DNA of 64,000 nucleotides from Methylobacterium sp. R2-1 (lineage in GTDB: Bacteria > Pseudomonadota > Alphaproteobacteria > Rhizobiales > Beijerinckiaceae): assembly GCF_014191355.1 (NCBI RefSeq), contig NZ_JACHWM010000010.1:1-64000 (forward strand), read 5' to 3'. A program made the position numbers and the translations under genes. The notes beneath the pieces are model-generated. The model searched no databases. It was not told the origin of the DNA and saw only the letters and a program-made list of their open reading frames with translations. Positions 17,632-26,810 of this stretch are shown piece after piece. Position 1 is the stretch's first letter; the number at the start of each line of letters is the position of its first letter.

Positions 17632-18072
17632 ATGCGCACCACACGTGACCGTATCCGCCACGCGATCCTGTTCGAGCTGTTCGGCCTCGCGCTGATCATC
17701 CCGTTCGGGACCGTACTGTTCGGGCTGCACGCCTCCGACATGGGTGTGATCGGTGTCGGCAGCGCCCTCGCCGCGACAGCCTGGAACTACCTCTACAATC
17801 TCGGCTTCGATCGAACGATGCAGCGGCTGGCCGGACACACCCGGAAGAGCCTCATCCTGCGGGTGGGTCACGCCGTGCTGTTCGAGGCGGGGCTGCTCGT
17901 GATCCTGCTGCCGCCGATCGCCTGGTATCTCGGCATCGGCCTCGTCGAGGCCTTCGTCATGGATCTCGCGATCGCGGCCTTCTACGTGGCCTACGCCTTC
18001 GTCTTCAACCTAGCCTACGACCGGGCCTTCCCGCTGCCGGGCTGGGGCGAGGCCGCGGCGGCGTCCCGCTGA
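17632..18072 (+). CDS. PACE-family proton-coupled multidrug efflux protein (AceI-like)
   Basis: This 146-aa inner-membrane protein has four helices in two tandem bacterial transmembrane pair repeats (about 7-65 and 77-140). Family marks are present: Glu15 in the first helix (HAILFE), at the position that is essential in AceI, and WNYLYNLGFDR and VFNLAYDR at the ends of the two repeats. Characterised members export chlorhexidine, other biocides or short-chain diamines. ATG 17632 starts 90 bases from the divergent lysR gene. The pair sits between cobE and cobM without functional relation to them. Confidence 0.9.
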   Translation: MRTTRDRIRHAILFELFGLALIIPFGTVLFGLHASDMGVIGVGSALAATAWNYLYNLGFDRTMQRLAGHTRKSLILRVGHAVLFEAGLLVILLPPIAWYLGIGLVEAFVMDLAIAAFYVAYAFVFNLAYDRAFPLPGWGEAAAASR

Positions 18073-18136
18073 CCCGGCCTGCCACCGCGATCATCGTCTC
18101 TCCCCAACGGGCGCCCCGATGCTGTAAGCGGGCGCC

Positions 18137-18937
18137 ATGACCGTCCACTTCATCGGCGCCGGACCGGGCGCCGCCGACCTCATCACCCTGCGCGGCCGCG
18201 ACCGGATCGCGGCCTGCCCGGTCTGCCTCTATGCGGGCTCGCTGGTGGCGCCCGAGATCCTGTCGTGGTGCCCTCCGGGCGCGCGCATCATCGACACCGC
18301 CCCCCTCGACCTCGACGCGATCATGGACGAGATCGGGCGCGCAGAGGCCGCCGGCCAGGACGTGGCCCGGCTGCATTCCGGCGACCTCTCGGTCTGGAGC
18401 GCGCTCGCCGAGCAGACCCGTCGGCTCGACGCACTCGGCATTCCCTACACCGTGACACCGGGCGTCCCCTCGTTCGCCGCCGCCGCCGCCCTGCTGCGGC
18501 GCGAGCTGACTGTGCCGGGGCTGACGCAATCGGTGGTGCTCACCCGCACCTCCGGTCGGGCGAGCCCGATGCCGGACCGCGAAAAACTCTCCGCTTTTGC
18601 GGCCACCGGGGCGACCCTGGCGCTGCATCTCTCGATCCACGTCGTCGAGCCGACCTGCGCCAGTCTCATCCCGTTCTACGGAACGGACTGCCCAGCGGCC
18701 GTGGTGTTCCGCGCGACTTGGCCCGACGAGCGGGTTCTGACCGGAACGCTGACCACGTTGCCCGAGCGCGTGCGTGCGGAAAACATCGAGCGCACCGCCC
18801 TGATCCTCGTGGGACCGGCGCTCGACCCATCGGATTTCCGCGAGAGCGCGCTCTACGCGCCCGACTACGACCGCCGCTTCCGTCCCCGCGGCGTGGTCGG
18901 CACCGGTGGCGAGACATCGGACGAGGCCGCATCGTGA
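18137..18937 (+). CDS. cobM: Precorrin-4 C11-methyltransferase
   Basis: The enzyme transfers a methyl from SAM to C11 of precorrin-4, giving precorrin-5, in the aerobic corrin pathway. The 266-aa single-domain tetrapyrrole methylase has the family signatures [18 protein letters not shown] at the N-terminus, [14 protein letters not shown] and [15 protein letters not shown]. It overlaps cobB by four bases (GTGA), so the two are coupled. It lies only 64 bases after the PACE gene, and could be read from that gene's promoter as well as its own. Confidence 0.95.
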   Translation: MTVHFIGAGPGAADLITLRGRDRIAACPVCLYAGSLVAPEILSWCPPGARIIDTAPLDLDAIMDEIGRAEAAGQDVARLHSGDLSVWSALAEQTRRLDALGIPYTVTPGVPSFAAAAALLRRELTVPGLTQSVVLTRTSGRASPMPDREKLSAFAATGATLALHLSIHVVEPTCASLIPFYGTDCPAAVVFRATWPDERVLTGTLTTLPERVRAENIERTALILVGPALDPSDFRESALYAPDYDRRFRPRGVVGTGGETSDEAAS

Positions 18938-20259
18938 CCTCCGCCCCCGGCCTTCTCGTCGCGGCGCCGCGCTCCGGCTCCGGCAAGACCACGGTGACGC
19001 TCGCGCTGATGCGAGCCCTGCGTCGCCGGGGCGTGGCGATCCGCGGCGCGAAATGCGGGCCGGACTATATCGACCCCGCCTTCCACGAGGCGGCGACGGG
19101 CCTGCCCAGCCTCAACCTCGACAGCTTCGCCATGCCCGACGCGCTGCTCGACGCCTGCGCCGGCCTGAGCGCGCAGGAGGCCGACCTCGTCGTGGCCGAG
19201 GGTTCGATGGGGCTGCACGACGGCATCGTCGCGGGCGAGGGACGCACGGGCGCGAATGCCGACATCGCCGCGCGCTACGGCTGGCCGGTGCTCCTCGTGC
19301 TCGACGTGTCGGGTGCGGCGCAATCGGCGGCGGCCGTCGCGCTCGGCTGCGCGGCCTATGATTCCCGGATCCGGATCGCCGGCGTGATCCTCAACAAGGT
19401 CGCGAGCCCGCGCCACCGCCGCCTCGTCGAGGCGGGGCTGTCACGGATCGGGCTGCCGGTGCTCGGCGCCTTCCCGCGCGAGGCGGGTCTCGTCCTGCCC
19501 GAGCGCCATCTCGGTCTGGTCCAGGCCGGCGAGACCGCCGATCTCCATGCCCGTCTCGACCGGCTCGCCGACCTCGCGGAAGCCTCCCTCGACCTCGACG
19601 CGATCCTGTCCGTGGCCGGCGGGCACGCCCCCGCCGCCATCGATGGTCTGCCGAAGCCACCGGCGCAACGGATTGCGGTGGCGCAGGACGCCGCCTTCTC
19701 GTTCCTCTACCCGCACATGCTGGCGGGCTGGCGCACGGCCGGCGCCGAGATCGTGCCGTTCTCGCCGCTCGCGGACGAGGCGCCAGGAGGCGATTGCGAC
19801 GCCTGCTGGCTTCCGGGCGGCTATCCCGAACTGCATGCGGCCCGGCTTTCCGCGGCGGGCCGCTTCCGCGACGGAGTGCGGGCCTTCGCGCAGACGCGGC
19901 CGGTCCACGGCGAGTGCGGCGGCTATATGGTTCTGGGCGAGAGCCTGGAGGATGCGGACGGGCTCACCCATCCGATGTGCGGCCTGCTGCCGGTCGCGAC
20001 CTCGTACCGGCGGCGAAAGCTCCATCTCGGCTATCGCGTCGCGCATCTTCTCGCCGATGGGCTGCTGGGCGCCGCCGGCACACGCCTCGTCGGTCACGAG
20101 TTCCATTACGCGAGCGAACTCACGCCAAGCCCGGAGGACGACCTCGCGCTCGCGCGGGTGACGGATGCGGAGGGCGTGCCGCTCGGCCTCGCCGGCCACC
20201 GCCGGGGCCGCGTCACCGGCAGCTTCTTCCACCTGATCGCCGAAACGGCCGGCGCGTGA
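18934..20259 (+). CDS. cobB: Hydrogenobyrinic/cobyrinic acid a,c-diamide synthase
   Basis: This ATP- and glutamine-dependent amidotransferase amidates the a and c side chains of hydrogenobyrinic acid. From GTG 18934 it is 441 aa: an N-terminal P-loop amidoligase domain ([12 protein letters not shown] at about 10-21, [12 protein letters not shown]) and a C-terminal class I glutaminase domain with nucleophile Cys328 in [11 protein letters not shown] and HEFHYASEL near the end. The GTG overlaps the cobM stop. In the B12 pathway it acts after CobM, CobL and the remaining cob enzymes, which are not in this window. Confidence 0.95.
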   Translation: MTSAPGLLVAAPRSGSGKTTVTLALMRALRRRGVAIRGAKCGPDYIDPAFHEAATGLPSLNLDSFAMPDALLDACAGLSAQEADLVVAEGSMGLHDGIVAGEGRTGANADIAARYGWPVLLVLDVSGAAQSAAAVALGCAAYDSRIRIAGVILNKVASPRHRRLVEAGLSRIGLPVLGAFPREAGLVLPERHLGLVQAGETADLHARLDRLADLAEASLDLDAILSVAGGHAPAAIDGLPKPPAQRIAVAQDAAFSFLYPHMLAGWRTAGAEIVPFSPLADEAPGGDCDACWLPGGYPELHAARLSAAGRFRDGVRAFAQTRPVHGECGGYMVLGESLEDADGLTHPMCGLLPVATSYRRRKLHLGYRVAHLLADGLLGAAGTRLVGHEFHYASELTPSPEDDLALARVTDAEGVPLGLAGHRRGRVTGSFFHLIAETAGA

Positions 20260-20410
20260 CACAGGTCCCGACGGTCGCGATGGCGGGAGCGCCACCCGGT
20301 CGGATAGGGCAGGATGGGCAACGAGGGGAACGGCATCGCGCCGAAGGCGGGCGCGTCGTGCTTTCCTCGCTCCTTGCGAAGGCCGGCAGCCGCCGTTCGA
20401 TACGATGATC

Positions 20411-20448
20411 GAGAGCCGCAACCGATCCGTCGGTGGATCGCGGCTCTC
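20411..20448. other. Perfect stem-loop between cobB and the XRE regulator
   Basis: GAGAGCCGC (20411-20419) pairs with GCGGCTCTC (20440-20448), and an inner GATCC pairs with GGATC around a six-base loop. It lies between two convergent genes. Neither side has a U run, so it may slow or end transcription in both directions or protect 3' ends, but is not a classic terminator. Just upstream, 20376-20408 resembles part of the palindromic repeat at 59390-59435. Confidence 0.5.
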
Positions 20449-20508
20449 AGTCCTTGTGGTCCGACACACTCTTGGGCGCCGAGCCCGCACCGGCTCGGCG
20501 AAGTGCGG

Positions 20509-20916
20509 TCAGGCCTCGAGGACTTCCGCTTCCTTCTTGCGGCCGAGACGCGCGGCGCTTCGCACGATCGCCAGTACCTCGCGGCGAAGCTGGTCGTCCT
20601 CGATCGTGGCAAAGGCGCGCAGCAGATCGACGGCACCGTGGGCACGCAGGAAGCCGAACACCTCCGTCTGCTCCTGGGCGGCGGCGCCGTCCCCCTCCTC
20701 GAAGAAGGCGGAGACCGGGACTTCGAGCAGACGGGCGATCTCGCGCAGGCGCCCGGCGCCGACGCGGTTCTGGCCCTTCTCGTATTTCTGGACCTGCTGG
20801 AAGGTCACCCCGACCGCGGTCCCGAGCGCGGTCTGGCTCAAGCCGCGTGCCTTGCGCAGCGCGGTGATCCGGAGCCCGACGAGGCGGTCGACATCGGTTG
20901 TCTGTTTCGGCATCAT
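20509..20916 (-). CDS. XRE/HipB-family helix-turn-helix regulator
   Basis: The 135-aa cytoplasmic protein has a Cro/C1-type helix-turn-helix at about 15-70 (LRKARGLSQTALGTAVGVTFQQVQKYEKG, written in parts) and a C-terminal helical tail of about 60 residues. Such alphaproteobacterial regulators are common and their targets usually unknown. The start is taken at the first of two adjacent ATGs (20916/20913); a longer frame to 20985 lacks homology. It has a long non-coding 5' region, and no toxin-like partner gene adjoins it. Confidence 0.85.
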   Translation of the reverse strand: MMPKQTTDVDRLVGLRITALRKARGLSQTALGTAVGVTFQQVQKYEKGQNRVGAGRLREIARLLEVPVSAFFEEGDGAAAQEQTEVFGFLRAHGAVDLLRAFATIEDDQLRREVLAIVRSAARLGRKKEAEVLEA

Positions 20917-21366
20917 CTTACGGCACGGTCCCTGTTCGACGTCGCGGACCAACCCAAGGACCTTAGGTCGGCAGCGCTTGAGCATTTGCCAGCGTCTTCG
21001 GGCATCTCAAAACGCTTCTACTACCGAAGCAGGTCGGGCAGATGCGTTGCGAGGCTACCGTATCGCTGTGGTTTAGCCTAGCTGCAGCATCACCATGAAG
21101 TGCATACGCAATGCAAGTGCCTACCTGTTGCCGGATCGGAGTTTTCAGTTTGCTGCTCGGTTTCTGTTCTCTAAACGTTCCTGCGGCGAAATCGGCATGC
21201 CGCGCTTGAGTTTGGTGGGATTTCTCACGAATTCGCTGCGAGAGGGGCATTCACACTGCAGGCGGTGAAGCCGCGTCGGCTTCAGCTTACGAGCGAGACT
21301 ACGTAGAGTCATCAAATTCGGTCGGTCGCGCGGCGATCGGCTCAATCAGATCGGGAGCATTCGGGC
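20917..21366. other. Intergenic region, relatively AT-rich
   Basis: About 450 bases separate the divergent XRE regulator and heme monooxygenase genes. Base composition is visibly lower in GC than in the genes. No ORF with a ribosome site is seen. Imperfect dyads exist (around CGAATTCG near 21230), but no recognised operator. It presumably carries both promoters. Confidence 0.4.
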
Positions 21367-21702
21367 ATGTTCATCGCGATGAACCGGTTCAAGGTCGTCA
21401 AGGAATCGGCGCAAGACTTCGAGCAGGTCTGGCTCGGACGCGACAGTCATCTGGGTGAGATGGAAGGGTTCGTTGAGTTCCATCTGCTGAAAGGGCCGGA
21501 GGCCGAGGATCACATCCTCTACGCCTCGCACACGATTTGGCGCTCGCGTGCCGATTTCGAGGCCTGGACCCGCTCGGAACAGTTCCGCAAGGCGCATGGG
21601 CGGGTGCCGGGCACAAAGCCGCTCTATCTCGGCCACCCGCAATTCGAAGGATTCGAGGCGATCCAGACCGTTGCCGGGCCCGAGAACGAACAGGCGGCCT
21701 GA
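21367..21702 (+). CDS. IsdG/MhuD-like heme-degrading monooxygenase (ABM domain)
   Basis: The 111-aa protein is an antibiotic-biosynthesis-monooxygenase-fold dimer. It matches heme-degrading members: MNRFKVV at the start, FEQVWLGR, GFVEFHLLKG, and an SEQFRKAHG helix. The catalytic triad of IsdG/IsdI/MhuD (Asn, Trp, His) appears as Asn6, Trp67 and His77 at nearly identical spacing, so heme cleavage and iron release in the cytoplasm is likely. It is apparently monocistronic. No Fur, RirA or Irr site was convincingly found upstream. Confidence 0.82.
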   Translation: MFIAMNRFKVVKESAQDFEQVWLGRDSHLGEMEGFVEFHLLKGPEAEDHILYASHTIWRSRADFEAWTRSEQFRKAHGRVPGTKPLYLGHPQFEGFEAIQTVAGPENEQAA

Positions 21703-21852
21703 CCCTGCCTCGCTGACGCCTCGTCCCGGTGCGCAGATCCGCGACGAGGCCGCAACGTCTTGTCATTCATGAAGATTTAGGAAAATATCCCGGCCCCCCG
21801 GTCGCGATCCGGTCCCGGATGGCGGCCGCCCGGCTTCGCTCCGCCCATGATC

Positions 21853-23097
21853 TCAGCGAAGCCGCGGCAGGAACACCGCCATCAGCCCGAGGGCGGGGAG
21901 GTAGGCGCAGAGGTCGTAGACCTGCTCGATGCCGACATGATCGGCCATTTCTCCGAGCAGGGCGGCGCCGAGGCCGCCCATGCCGAAGGCGAAGCCGAAG
22001 AACAGGCCGCCGACGAGCCCGATCCGTCCCGGCAATAATTCCTGTGCATAGACCAGGATCGCCGGCATGGCAGAGGCCAGAATCAGGCCGATCGGCACCG
22101 AGAGGATCACCGTCCAGAAGAGACTCACGTGCGGCAGGGCGAGCGAGAAGGGCAGCACGCCGAGGATCGAGATCCAGATCACGAGCTTGCGCCCGAATCG
22201 ATCACCGATGGGGCCGCCCAGAATCGTGCCCGCCGCCACCGCTCCGAGGAAGACGAACAGGTAGACCTGAGCGAGCGCCACAGGCACTCCGAAGCGATGA
22301 ATCAGGTAGAACGTGTAGTAGGACGAGAAACTCGCCATGTAGAAGTATTTGGAGAAGATCAGCCCCAGCAGGATCGCGACCGTCACCACGATCCGCGCGC
22401 GGCTCAGCCGGCCGGACAGGGTCCCGGTGCTCATCCGGGCGATCCGCGGCACCCCAGCGAGATGCCGCGCGTACCAGCGCCCGACCGCGCCCAGCACGAG
22501 GATGCCGGCCAAAGCTGCGAGGCAGAACCAGGCGACGCTGCCCTGGCCGTGCGGCACCACGACGAAGGCGGCGAGGAGCGGCCCGAGCGCCGTGCCGGCA
22601 TTGCCGCCGACCTGGAACACCGATTGCGCCAGCCCGTAGCGGCCGCCGGATGCGAGCCGCGCCACCCGGCTCGCCTCGGGATGGAAGATCGCGGAGCCCA
22701 GCCCGATCAGCGCCGCGGCGGCAAGCAGGGCGCCGTAGGCCGGCGCCACCGACAGGAGAGCGAGCCCGGCGAGCGACAGCCCCATGCCGGCGGCCAGCGA
22801 GTAGGGCAGCGGGCGACGGTCCGTGTAGAGGCCGACCGCCGGCTGGAGCAGCGAGGCTGTCCCCTGAAACACGAAGGTGATGAGCCCGATCTGACCGAAA
22901 TCGAGGTGAAAGCCTGCCTTGAGCAGGGGATAGAGCGCCGGCAGGAGCGACTGCACGAGGTCGTTGAGGAGATGCGAGAGGCTGAGACCCAGGAGCACCG
23001 CCAGGGCCGGTCCCGAGGCCTGCTTGGGTGCCTGCGCCGTCACCACCCCCGCGGGCAGGCCCTGCAATCCCAGACTCTCACCCGCCTCGACTGTCAT
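21853..23097 (-). CDS. MFS transporter, fosmidomycin-resistance (Fsr) type
   Basis: This 414-aa inner-membrane protein has 12 predicted helices. The N-terminal half contains LSLSHLLNDLVQSLLPALYP and the IFHPEASRVA loop, both characteristic of Fsr-type exporters. The usual role is drug or small-molecule efflux; the natural substrate is unknown. It is alone on the minus strand, with about 150 bases between its stop and the monooxygenase stop (convergent). Confidence 0.85.
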   Translation of the reverse strand: MTVEAGESLGLQGLPAGVVTAQAPKQASGPALAVLLGLSLSHLLNDLVQSLLPALYPLLKAGFHLDFGQIGLITFVFQGTASLLQPAVGLYTDRRPLPYSLAAGMGLSLAGLALLSVAPAYGALLAAAALIGLGSAIFHPEASRVARLASGGRYGLAQSVFQVGGNAGTALGPLLAAFVVVPHGQGSVAWFCLAALAGILVLGAVGRWYARHLAGVPRIARMSTGTLSGRLSRARIVVTVAILLGLIFSKYFYMASFSSYYTFYLIHRFGVPVALAQVYLFVFLGAVAAGTILGGPIGDRFGRKLVIWISILGVLPFSLALPHVSLFWTVILSVPIGLILASAMPAILVYAQELLPGRIGLVGGLFFGFAFGMGGLGAALLGEMADHVGIEQVYDLCAYLPALGLMAVFLPRLR

Positions 23098-23481
23098 GCC
23101 GCACTCCGTCCGGACGGCTCTCCGGCATCGATTTGTCCGGAGAATCGGCGCTGATTTCGCGAGGCCTCGCGCCGCGACGCCACCGATTCCCTCGCAAAAA
23201 TCACGACTTCCATCTCACATCGGCACCGCACCCGAAGCCGGCTGGATCGATACGGGCCGGATCCGCGTTCGGCCGGCGCCGACGCAGCGGACGAAGGCCT
23301 TTCGAAGGATCGGCCGAGCTTTCGTCCGTCGGTCGTATGTCAGTCCGCTGTCGCCCCGGCAACGTCGTTCGGGCGCATCCGGTGCGCGGCTTGCGCAGAG
23401 AGGCGCAAAACCGAGAACGGCGACCGAAGACGTCCCGTATCGGGACAGATCATCGCCTCAGGGCAGCACAGCGCGGGACAC
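23098..23481. other. Intergenic region upstream of the sugar transferase
   Basis: About 385 GC-rich bases between divergent genes. I see no ORF with support and no clear sigma-70 pair. Several short dyads are present, none matching a known regulator. Confidence 0.4.
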
Positions 23482-24987
23482 ATGTTTCACGAGCGCCCCC
23501 CTCAGCAGTACCAGCGCCTGCCCGACGACCGGACACGCCGTTCCGTCTGGGCCTCGCTTCTACCGCAGCGGCGGCGCACGGCCCTGCGCGTGGGCATGGC
23601 AGCCGCGCTGCTCACGGCCGATCTCCTCGCGATCCTTGCGGTCGGCTTTGCGGTGGATGCGGCCTACCACGCGTATATCGGCGACGGGGCGCTGATCCCG
23701 CTGACGCAGAGCATGAACCTTCAGACGGCCGTGTTCCTCGCCCTGATCGTGGTGCTGACCAACCTCGCCCGCGGCGAGTACAGCATCGAGCGGTGCCTGT
23801 CGCAGACGCCGCACCTGCAGCGCCGGGCGACGCTCTGGCTGATGGCCTGGGCGGTCGCGCTGCTGGCCGGCTTCGCGACGAAGACGACGCAGGACTTCTC
23901 CCGCGTCGCCTCGGTCGTCTTCTTCCTCACCGGCCTGCCCGTCACGATCCTCGTCCGCGCGGCGGCGGTGGCGCTGGTGCGCCGTAGCAGCACCTCGGCC
24001 TCCCCCTCGGTCAGCCGAGTCCACCTCGTCGGCTACGAGGAGGACGTGACGAACTTCTATGCCAACAACGACGTCGATGCGCTCGGGCTTCGGATTGTCG
24101 GCACGAGCTATCTGCGCCGCTACGATCCCGCCTCCGGCCCCGGGAGCGCGGAGACCCTGCTCGCCGAGGATCTCGACCTCGCGGTCTCGGTGGTGCGCTT
24201 CCTGCGGCCGGACGACGTGTTCGTGCTGGTGCCCTGGTCGGAGCCTGCCGACATCGAGCGCTGCATCGATGCCTTCCTGCGGGTGCCGGCCGCCCTGCAT
24301 CTGCGGCCCGGCACGATGATGGACCGCTTTCCCGACCTGCAGGTCACCCGGGTCGGGCGGCTGTCGGGCATCAATATCGGCCGCCGTCCGCTCTCCGTCG
24401 GGGAGATCCTGCTCAAGCGCGCCTTCGACGTGACTCTGGCCGGGATCGGGCTCCTGCTGCTCGCCCCGCTGTTCGTCGCGCTCGCCGTGCTGATCAAGCT
24501 CGACAGCCCCGGCCCGGTCTTCTTCCGGCAGCGGCGCTACGGCTTCAACCAGGAGGCGTTCGGCGTCTTCAAGTTCCGCAGCATGAAGACCGCCCCCGAC
24601 GCCCCGTTCCGGCAGGCCTCGCGCAACGACGACCGCATCACTCGGATCGGCGCCCTGCTGCGCCGGACCAATCTCGACGAGTTGCCGCAGCTCCTCAACG
24701 TGATCCGGGGCGACATGTCGCTCGTCGGCCCCCGCCCGCACGCGCTGGCGCATGACCGCAGCTTCGAGCGGCGCATCGCCCTCTACGCCCGCCGCCACAA
24801 CGTGAAGCCGGGCATCACCGGCTGGGCGCAGGTCAACGGCTTTCGCGGCGAGACCCTGACCGATGCGGCGATGGAAGCCCGTGTCCAGGCCGACCTGCAC
24901 TACATCGACAACTGGTCGCTCTGGCTCGACATCACGATCCTCTTCCGCACGATCGCATCGCCGCGGGCCTACCGCAACGCGTTCTGA
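23482..24987 (+). CDS. Polyprenyl-phosphate sugar-1-phosphate transferase (exopolysaccharide initiation)
   Basis: This 501-aa protein initiates exopolysaccharide assembly by moving a sugar-phosphate to undecaprenyl phosphate at the inner membrane. It has about four N-terminal helices, a CoA-binding-like Rossmann region (HLVGYEEDV), a further helix (about 314-336) and the C-terminal transferase domain: KRAFDVTLAGIGLLLLAPLF, FRQRRYGFNQEAFGVFKFRS, RRTNLDELPQLLNVIRGDMS, LVGPRPHA and VKPGITGWAQVNGFRG. This is the WcaJ/PssY layout. It is not next to other polysaccharide genes, though exoD and bcsS lie 3-5 kb away. Confidence 0.92.
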   Translation: MFHERPPQQYQRLPDDRTRRSVWASLLPQRRRTALRVGMAAALLTADLLAILAVGFAVDAAYHAYIGDGALIPLTQSMNLQTAVFLALIVVLTNLARGEYSIERCLSQTPHLQRRATLWLMAWAVALLAGFATKTTQDFSRVASVVFFLTGLPVTILVRAAAVALVRRSSTSASPSVSRVHLVGYEEDVTNFYANNDVDALGLRIVGTSYLRRYDPASGPGSAETLLAEDLDLAVSVVRFLRPDDVFVLVPWSEPADIERCIDAFLRVPAALHLRPGTMMDRFPDLQVTRVGRLSGINIGRRPLSVGEILLKRAFDVTLAGIGLLLLAPLFVALAVLIKLDSPGPVFFRQRRYGFNQEAFGVFKFRSMKTAPDAPFRQASRNDDRITRIGALLRRTNLDELPQLLNVIRGDMSLVGPRPHALAHDRSFERRIALYARRHNVKPGITGWAQVNGFRGETLTDAAMEARVQADLHYIDNWSLWLDITILFRTIASPRAYRNAF

Positions 24988-25009
24988 CCCAAGCGTTCAG
25001 CCCAGGGAC

Positions 25010-25576
25010 CTACGGGCGATGCGGCTCTTCCGGCAGGTCTCCGCGCTCACGGCAGGTGCCGCACTCGCCCTCGACCTCCAGAATCCGGCTCGTGGGGGTA
25101 AAGCCAGCCGCGGCCAGCGTCTGGTCGAGGGCACTCTCGACCGCCGGGGCAGTCATCTCGCCGATGCCGCCGCAAGTGCGGCAGATCAGGAAGACCAGGC
25201 CCGCCCCCGCGCCGTGCTCGTGCCCGCAGGAGACGAAGGCGTTCCGGCTGGAGATGCGGTGGACAAGACCTTGCTCGGTAAGGAAGTCGAGTGCGCGGTA
25301 GACCGACACCGCCGCGACCCGCCGCCCGGGCGCGCTCATCCGCTCGGCGATGTCGTAGGCGCCGAGCGGCCGATGCTCCGCCGCCACCGCCGCGAGCACG
25401 TCCCGCCGCAGCCGCGTGAATTGCAGGCCGCGCGCTTGGCAGACGCGCTCCGCCCGCTCGATCACGTCTCCGGCTTCGTGGCCCCCGCCGCAGCCGGCCC
25501 CGTCATGACCATGATGGTCATGCGCGTGCCCGTGGTGGTCGCCTTGGCCGTGCTCCTGCTGCGCGTGACCGCGCAT
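25010..25576 (-). CDS. zur: Fur-family zinc-uptake regulator Zur with His-rich N-terminus
   Basis: The 188-aa protein is a Fur-superfamily repressor. After an unusual N-terminal tail with ten His in the first 33 residues, the winged helix (RAERVCQARGLQFTRLRRDVL, YDIAERM, VSVYRALDFL) is followed by the dimer/metal domain with CGHEH, the zinc-site ICRTCGG and a final ECGTC. Divergence from znuCB and the Zur-box dyad between them mark it as Zur rather than Fur or PerR. GGGGAGG precedes ATG 25576. It converges on the sugar transferase, 22 bases away. Confidence 0.92.
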   Translation of the reverse strand: MRGHAQQEHGQGDHHGHAHDHHGHDGAGCGGGHEAGDVIERAERVCQARGLQFTRLRRDVLAAVAAEHRPLGAYDIAERMSAPGRRVAAVSVYRALDFLTEQGLVHRISSRNAFVSCGHEHGAGAGLVFLICRTCGGIGEMTAPAVESALDQTLAAAGFTPTSRILEVEGECGTCRERGDLPEEPHRP

Positions 25577-25666
25577 CCCGACCTCCCCGGTATCGGCGTC
25601 TGAGATCGCCGCATGGTATCGCCGCTTGTACCGCCACTTGGCACGGGCCGATTGAACTCAATCCGT

Positions 25667-25681
25667 GTTACAGTGTATCAG
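25667..25681. promoter_or_regulatory. Probable Zur box overlapping the znu operon promoter
   Basis: TGTTACAGTGTATCA is a 15-bp dyad with six of seven symmetrical pairs, close in form to alphaproteobacterial Zur boxes (TGTTATxxxATAACA type). It lies between zur and the znu operon. On the plus strand TTGAAC (25653-25658) and TATCAG (25677-25682) are 18 bases apart, so the dyad covers the -10 element, as expected for a repressor site. Confidence 0.65.
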
Positions 25682-25794
25682 CCCCACCAAGATAGGCGTC
25701 CGGCCGCAATCGGGCAACGAGGCGGAGAACGGCGCGGGCCGCGGCATCCCCAGCCTCCGCGACACCGCCCGCTCCGGCCATCCTCGGAGATCCC

Positions 25795-25926
25795 ATGACC
25801 CGTGCCGGCGGGACCGTCCGCCTCCCGCGCCGCTCGCTGTTCCGCAGCGGAGTCGGCCTTCGCCTGGCGGCGGCCCTCATTCTGTCGAGCCTGCTCTGGG
25901 CGGTGATCCTGTGGGCCAAGTCATGA
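25795..25926 (+). CDS. Small membrane protein (43 aa), first gene of the Zur-box operon
   Basis: ATG 25795 has GGAG six bases upstream. The 43-aa product has a basic N-terminus (MTRAGGTVRLPRRSLFRSG) and one hydrophobic helix near the end (LAAALILSSLLWAVILW). Its stop TGA overlaps the znuC ATG (ATGA at 25923-25926), so the two are translationally coupled. No family is recognised. Position suggests a small accessory subunit or a coupling peptide of the zinc transporter; the latter cannot be excluded. Confidence 0.65.
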   Translation: MTRAGGTVRLPRRSLFRSGVGLRLAAALILSSLLWAVILWAKS

Positions 25927-26810
25927 GCGGAGCCGTGAGCGGTGGGACGGCAGGGGCGGGCGCCATCCGGTTCCGGAGCCTGACCCTCGGCTATGACCGG
26001 CATCCGGCAGTCCACCATCTCGACGGCATCATCGCGGCCGGCGACCTTCTCGCGGTGGTGGGACCGAACGGCGCGGGCAAATCCACCCTCCTGAAGGGCA
26101 TCGTCGGCGAGATTCGTCCCCTCGACGGAACAGTCGAGGCGGGGCCGCGCTCCGGCGCCGTCGCCTACCTGCCGCAGGCGGCTGAGATCGACCGCAGCTT
26201 CCCCTTGAGTGTCCTCGACCTCGTGGCGATGGGCCTGTGGCGCCCGCTCGGCGCGTGGCGCAGCCTCACACGCCAGCGCGCGCGCCTGATCGAGGCGCTC
26301 GCGGCGGTCGGGCTTACCGGCTTCGAGGACCGGCCGATCGGGACCCTCTCCGGCGGACAGTTCCAGCGGGCCCTTTTCGCCCGGCTGATCCTGCAGGATG
26401 CCCGGATCATCCTGCTCGACGAGCCCTTCACCGGCATCGACGAGCGCACCACCGGCGACCTGCTCGCGCTGATCCGCGGCTGGCACCGCGAGGGCCGCAC
26501 CGTGGTCGCGGCCCTGCACGACCTCTCCCAGGTGCGCGCGCATTTCCCCTCGACCCTGGTGCTCGCCCGCCGCCCGATCGCCTGGGGGCCGACCCGCGAG
26601 GTGCTGACGCCGTCGGTTCTGGCGCGGGCGCTGCGCCTGTCCGAGGCTTGGGACGAGGCCGCCGCCATCTGCCGCCATGAAACGCATCATGAGGCGCACC
26701 CCACGGATGGTGCCGGCGCAGACGGGACGCACGATCACGGCCATGGCGATGATCACCACGATCACCACGGGCACGGCCATGCCCATGCGCATCACGGGGC
26801 CGTCTCGTGA
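25923..26810 (+). CDS. znuC: Zinc ABC transporter ATP-binding protein with His-rich tail
   Basis: This 295-aa cytoplasmic ATPase powers zinc import with ZnuB. It has Walker [16 protein letters not shown], the Q-loop region AYLPQAAEIDRSFP, the ABC signature LSGGQFQRALFARLI, Walker B ARIILLDEPFTGID and the switch His in VVAALHDL. The last 45 residues contain 16 His in Asp/Gly-rich repeats; in most systems such a His-rich segment is in ZnuA, not the ATPase. It is coupled to the preceding 43-aa ORF and, by GTGA, to znuB. Regulation by Zur is supported by the dyad at 25667-25681. Confidence 0.92.
   Translation: MSGAVSGGTAGAGAIRFRSLTLGYDRHPAVHHLDGIIAAGDLLAVVGPNGAGKSTLLKGIVGEIRPLDGTVEAGPRSGAVAYLPQAAEIDRSFPLSVLDLVAMGLWRPLGAWRSLTRQRARLIEALAAVGLTGFEDRPIGTLSGGQFQRALFARLILQDARIILLDEPFTGIDERTTGDLLALIRGWHREGRTVVAALHDLSQVRAHFPSTLVLARRPIAWGPTREVLTPSVLARALRLSEAWDEAAAICRHETHHEAHPTDGAGADGTHDHGHGDDHHDHHGHGHAHAHHGAVS

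Noticed and set aside
21150..21185. Irr/iron-control-like site (TTCTCTAAAC) before the heme monooxygenase
   Set aside because: Only one degenerate half-site, and about 200 bases from the gene.
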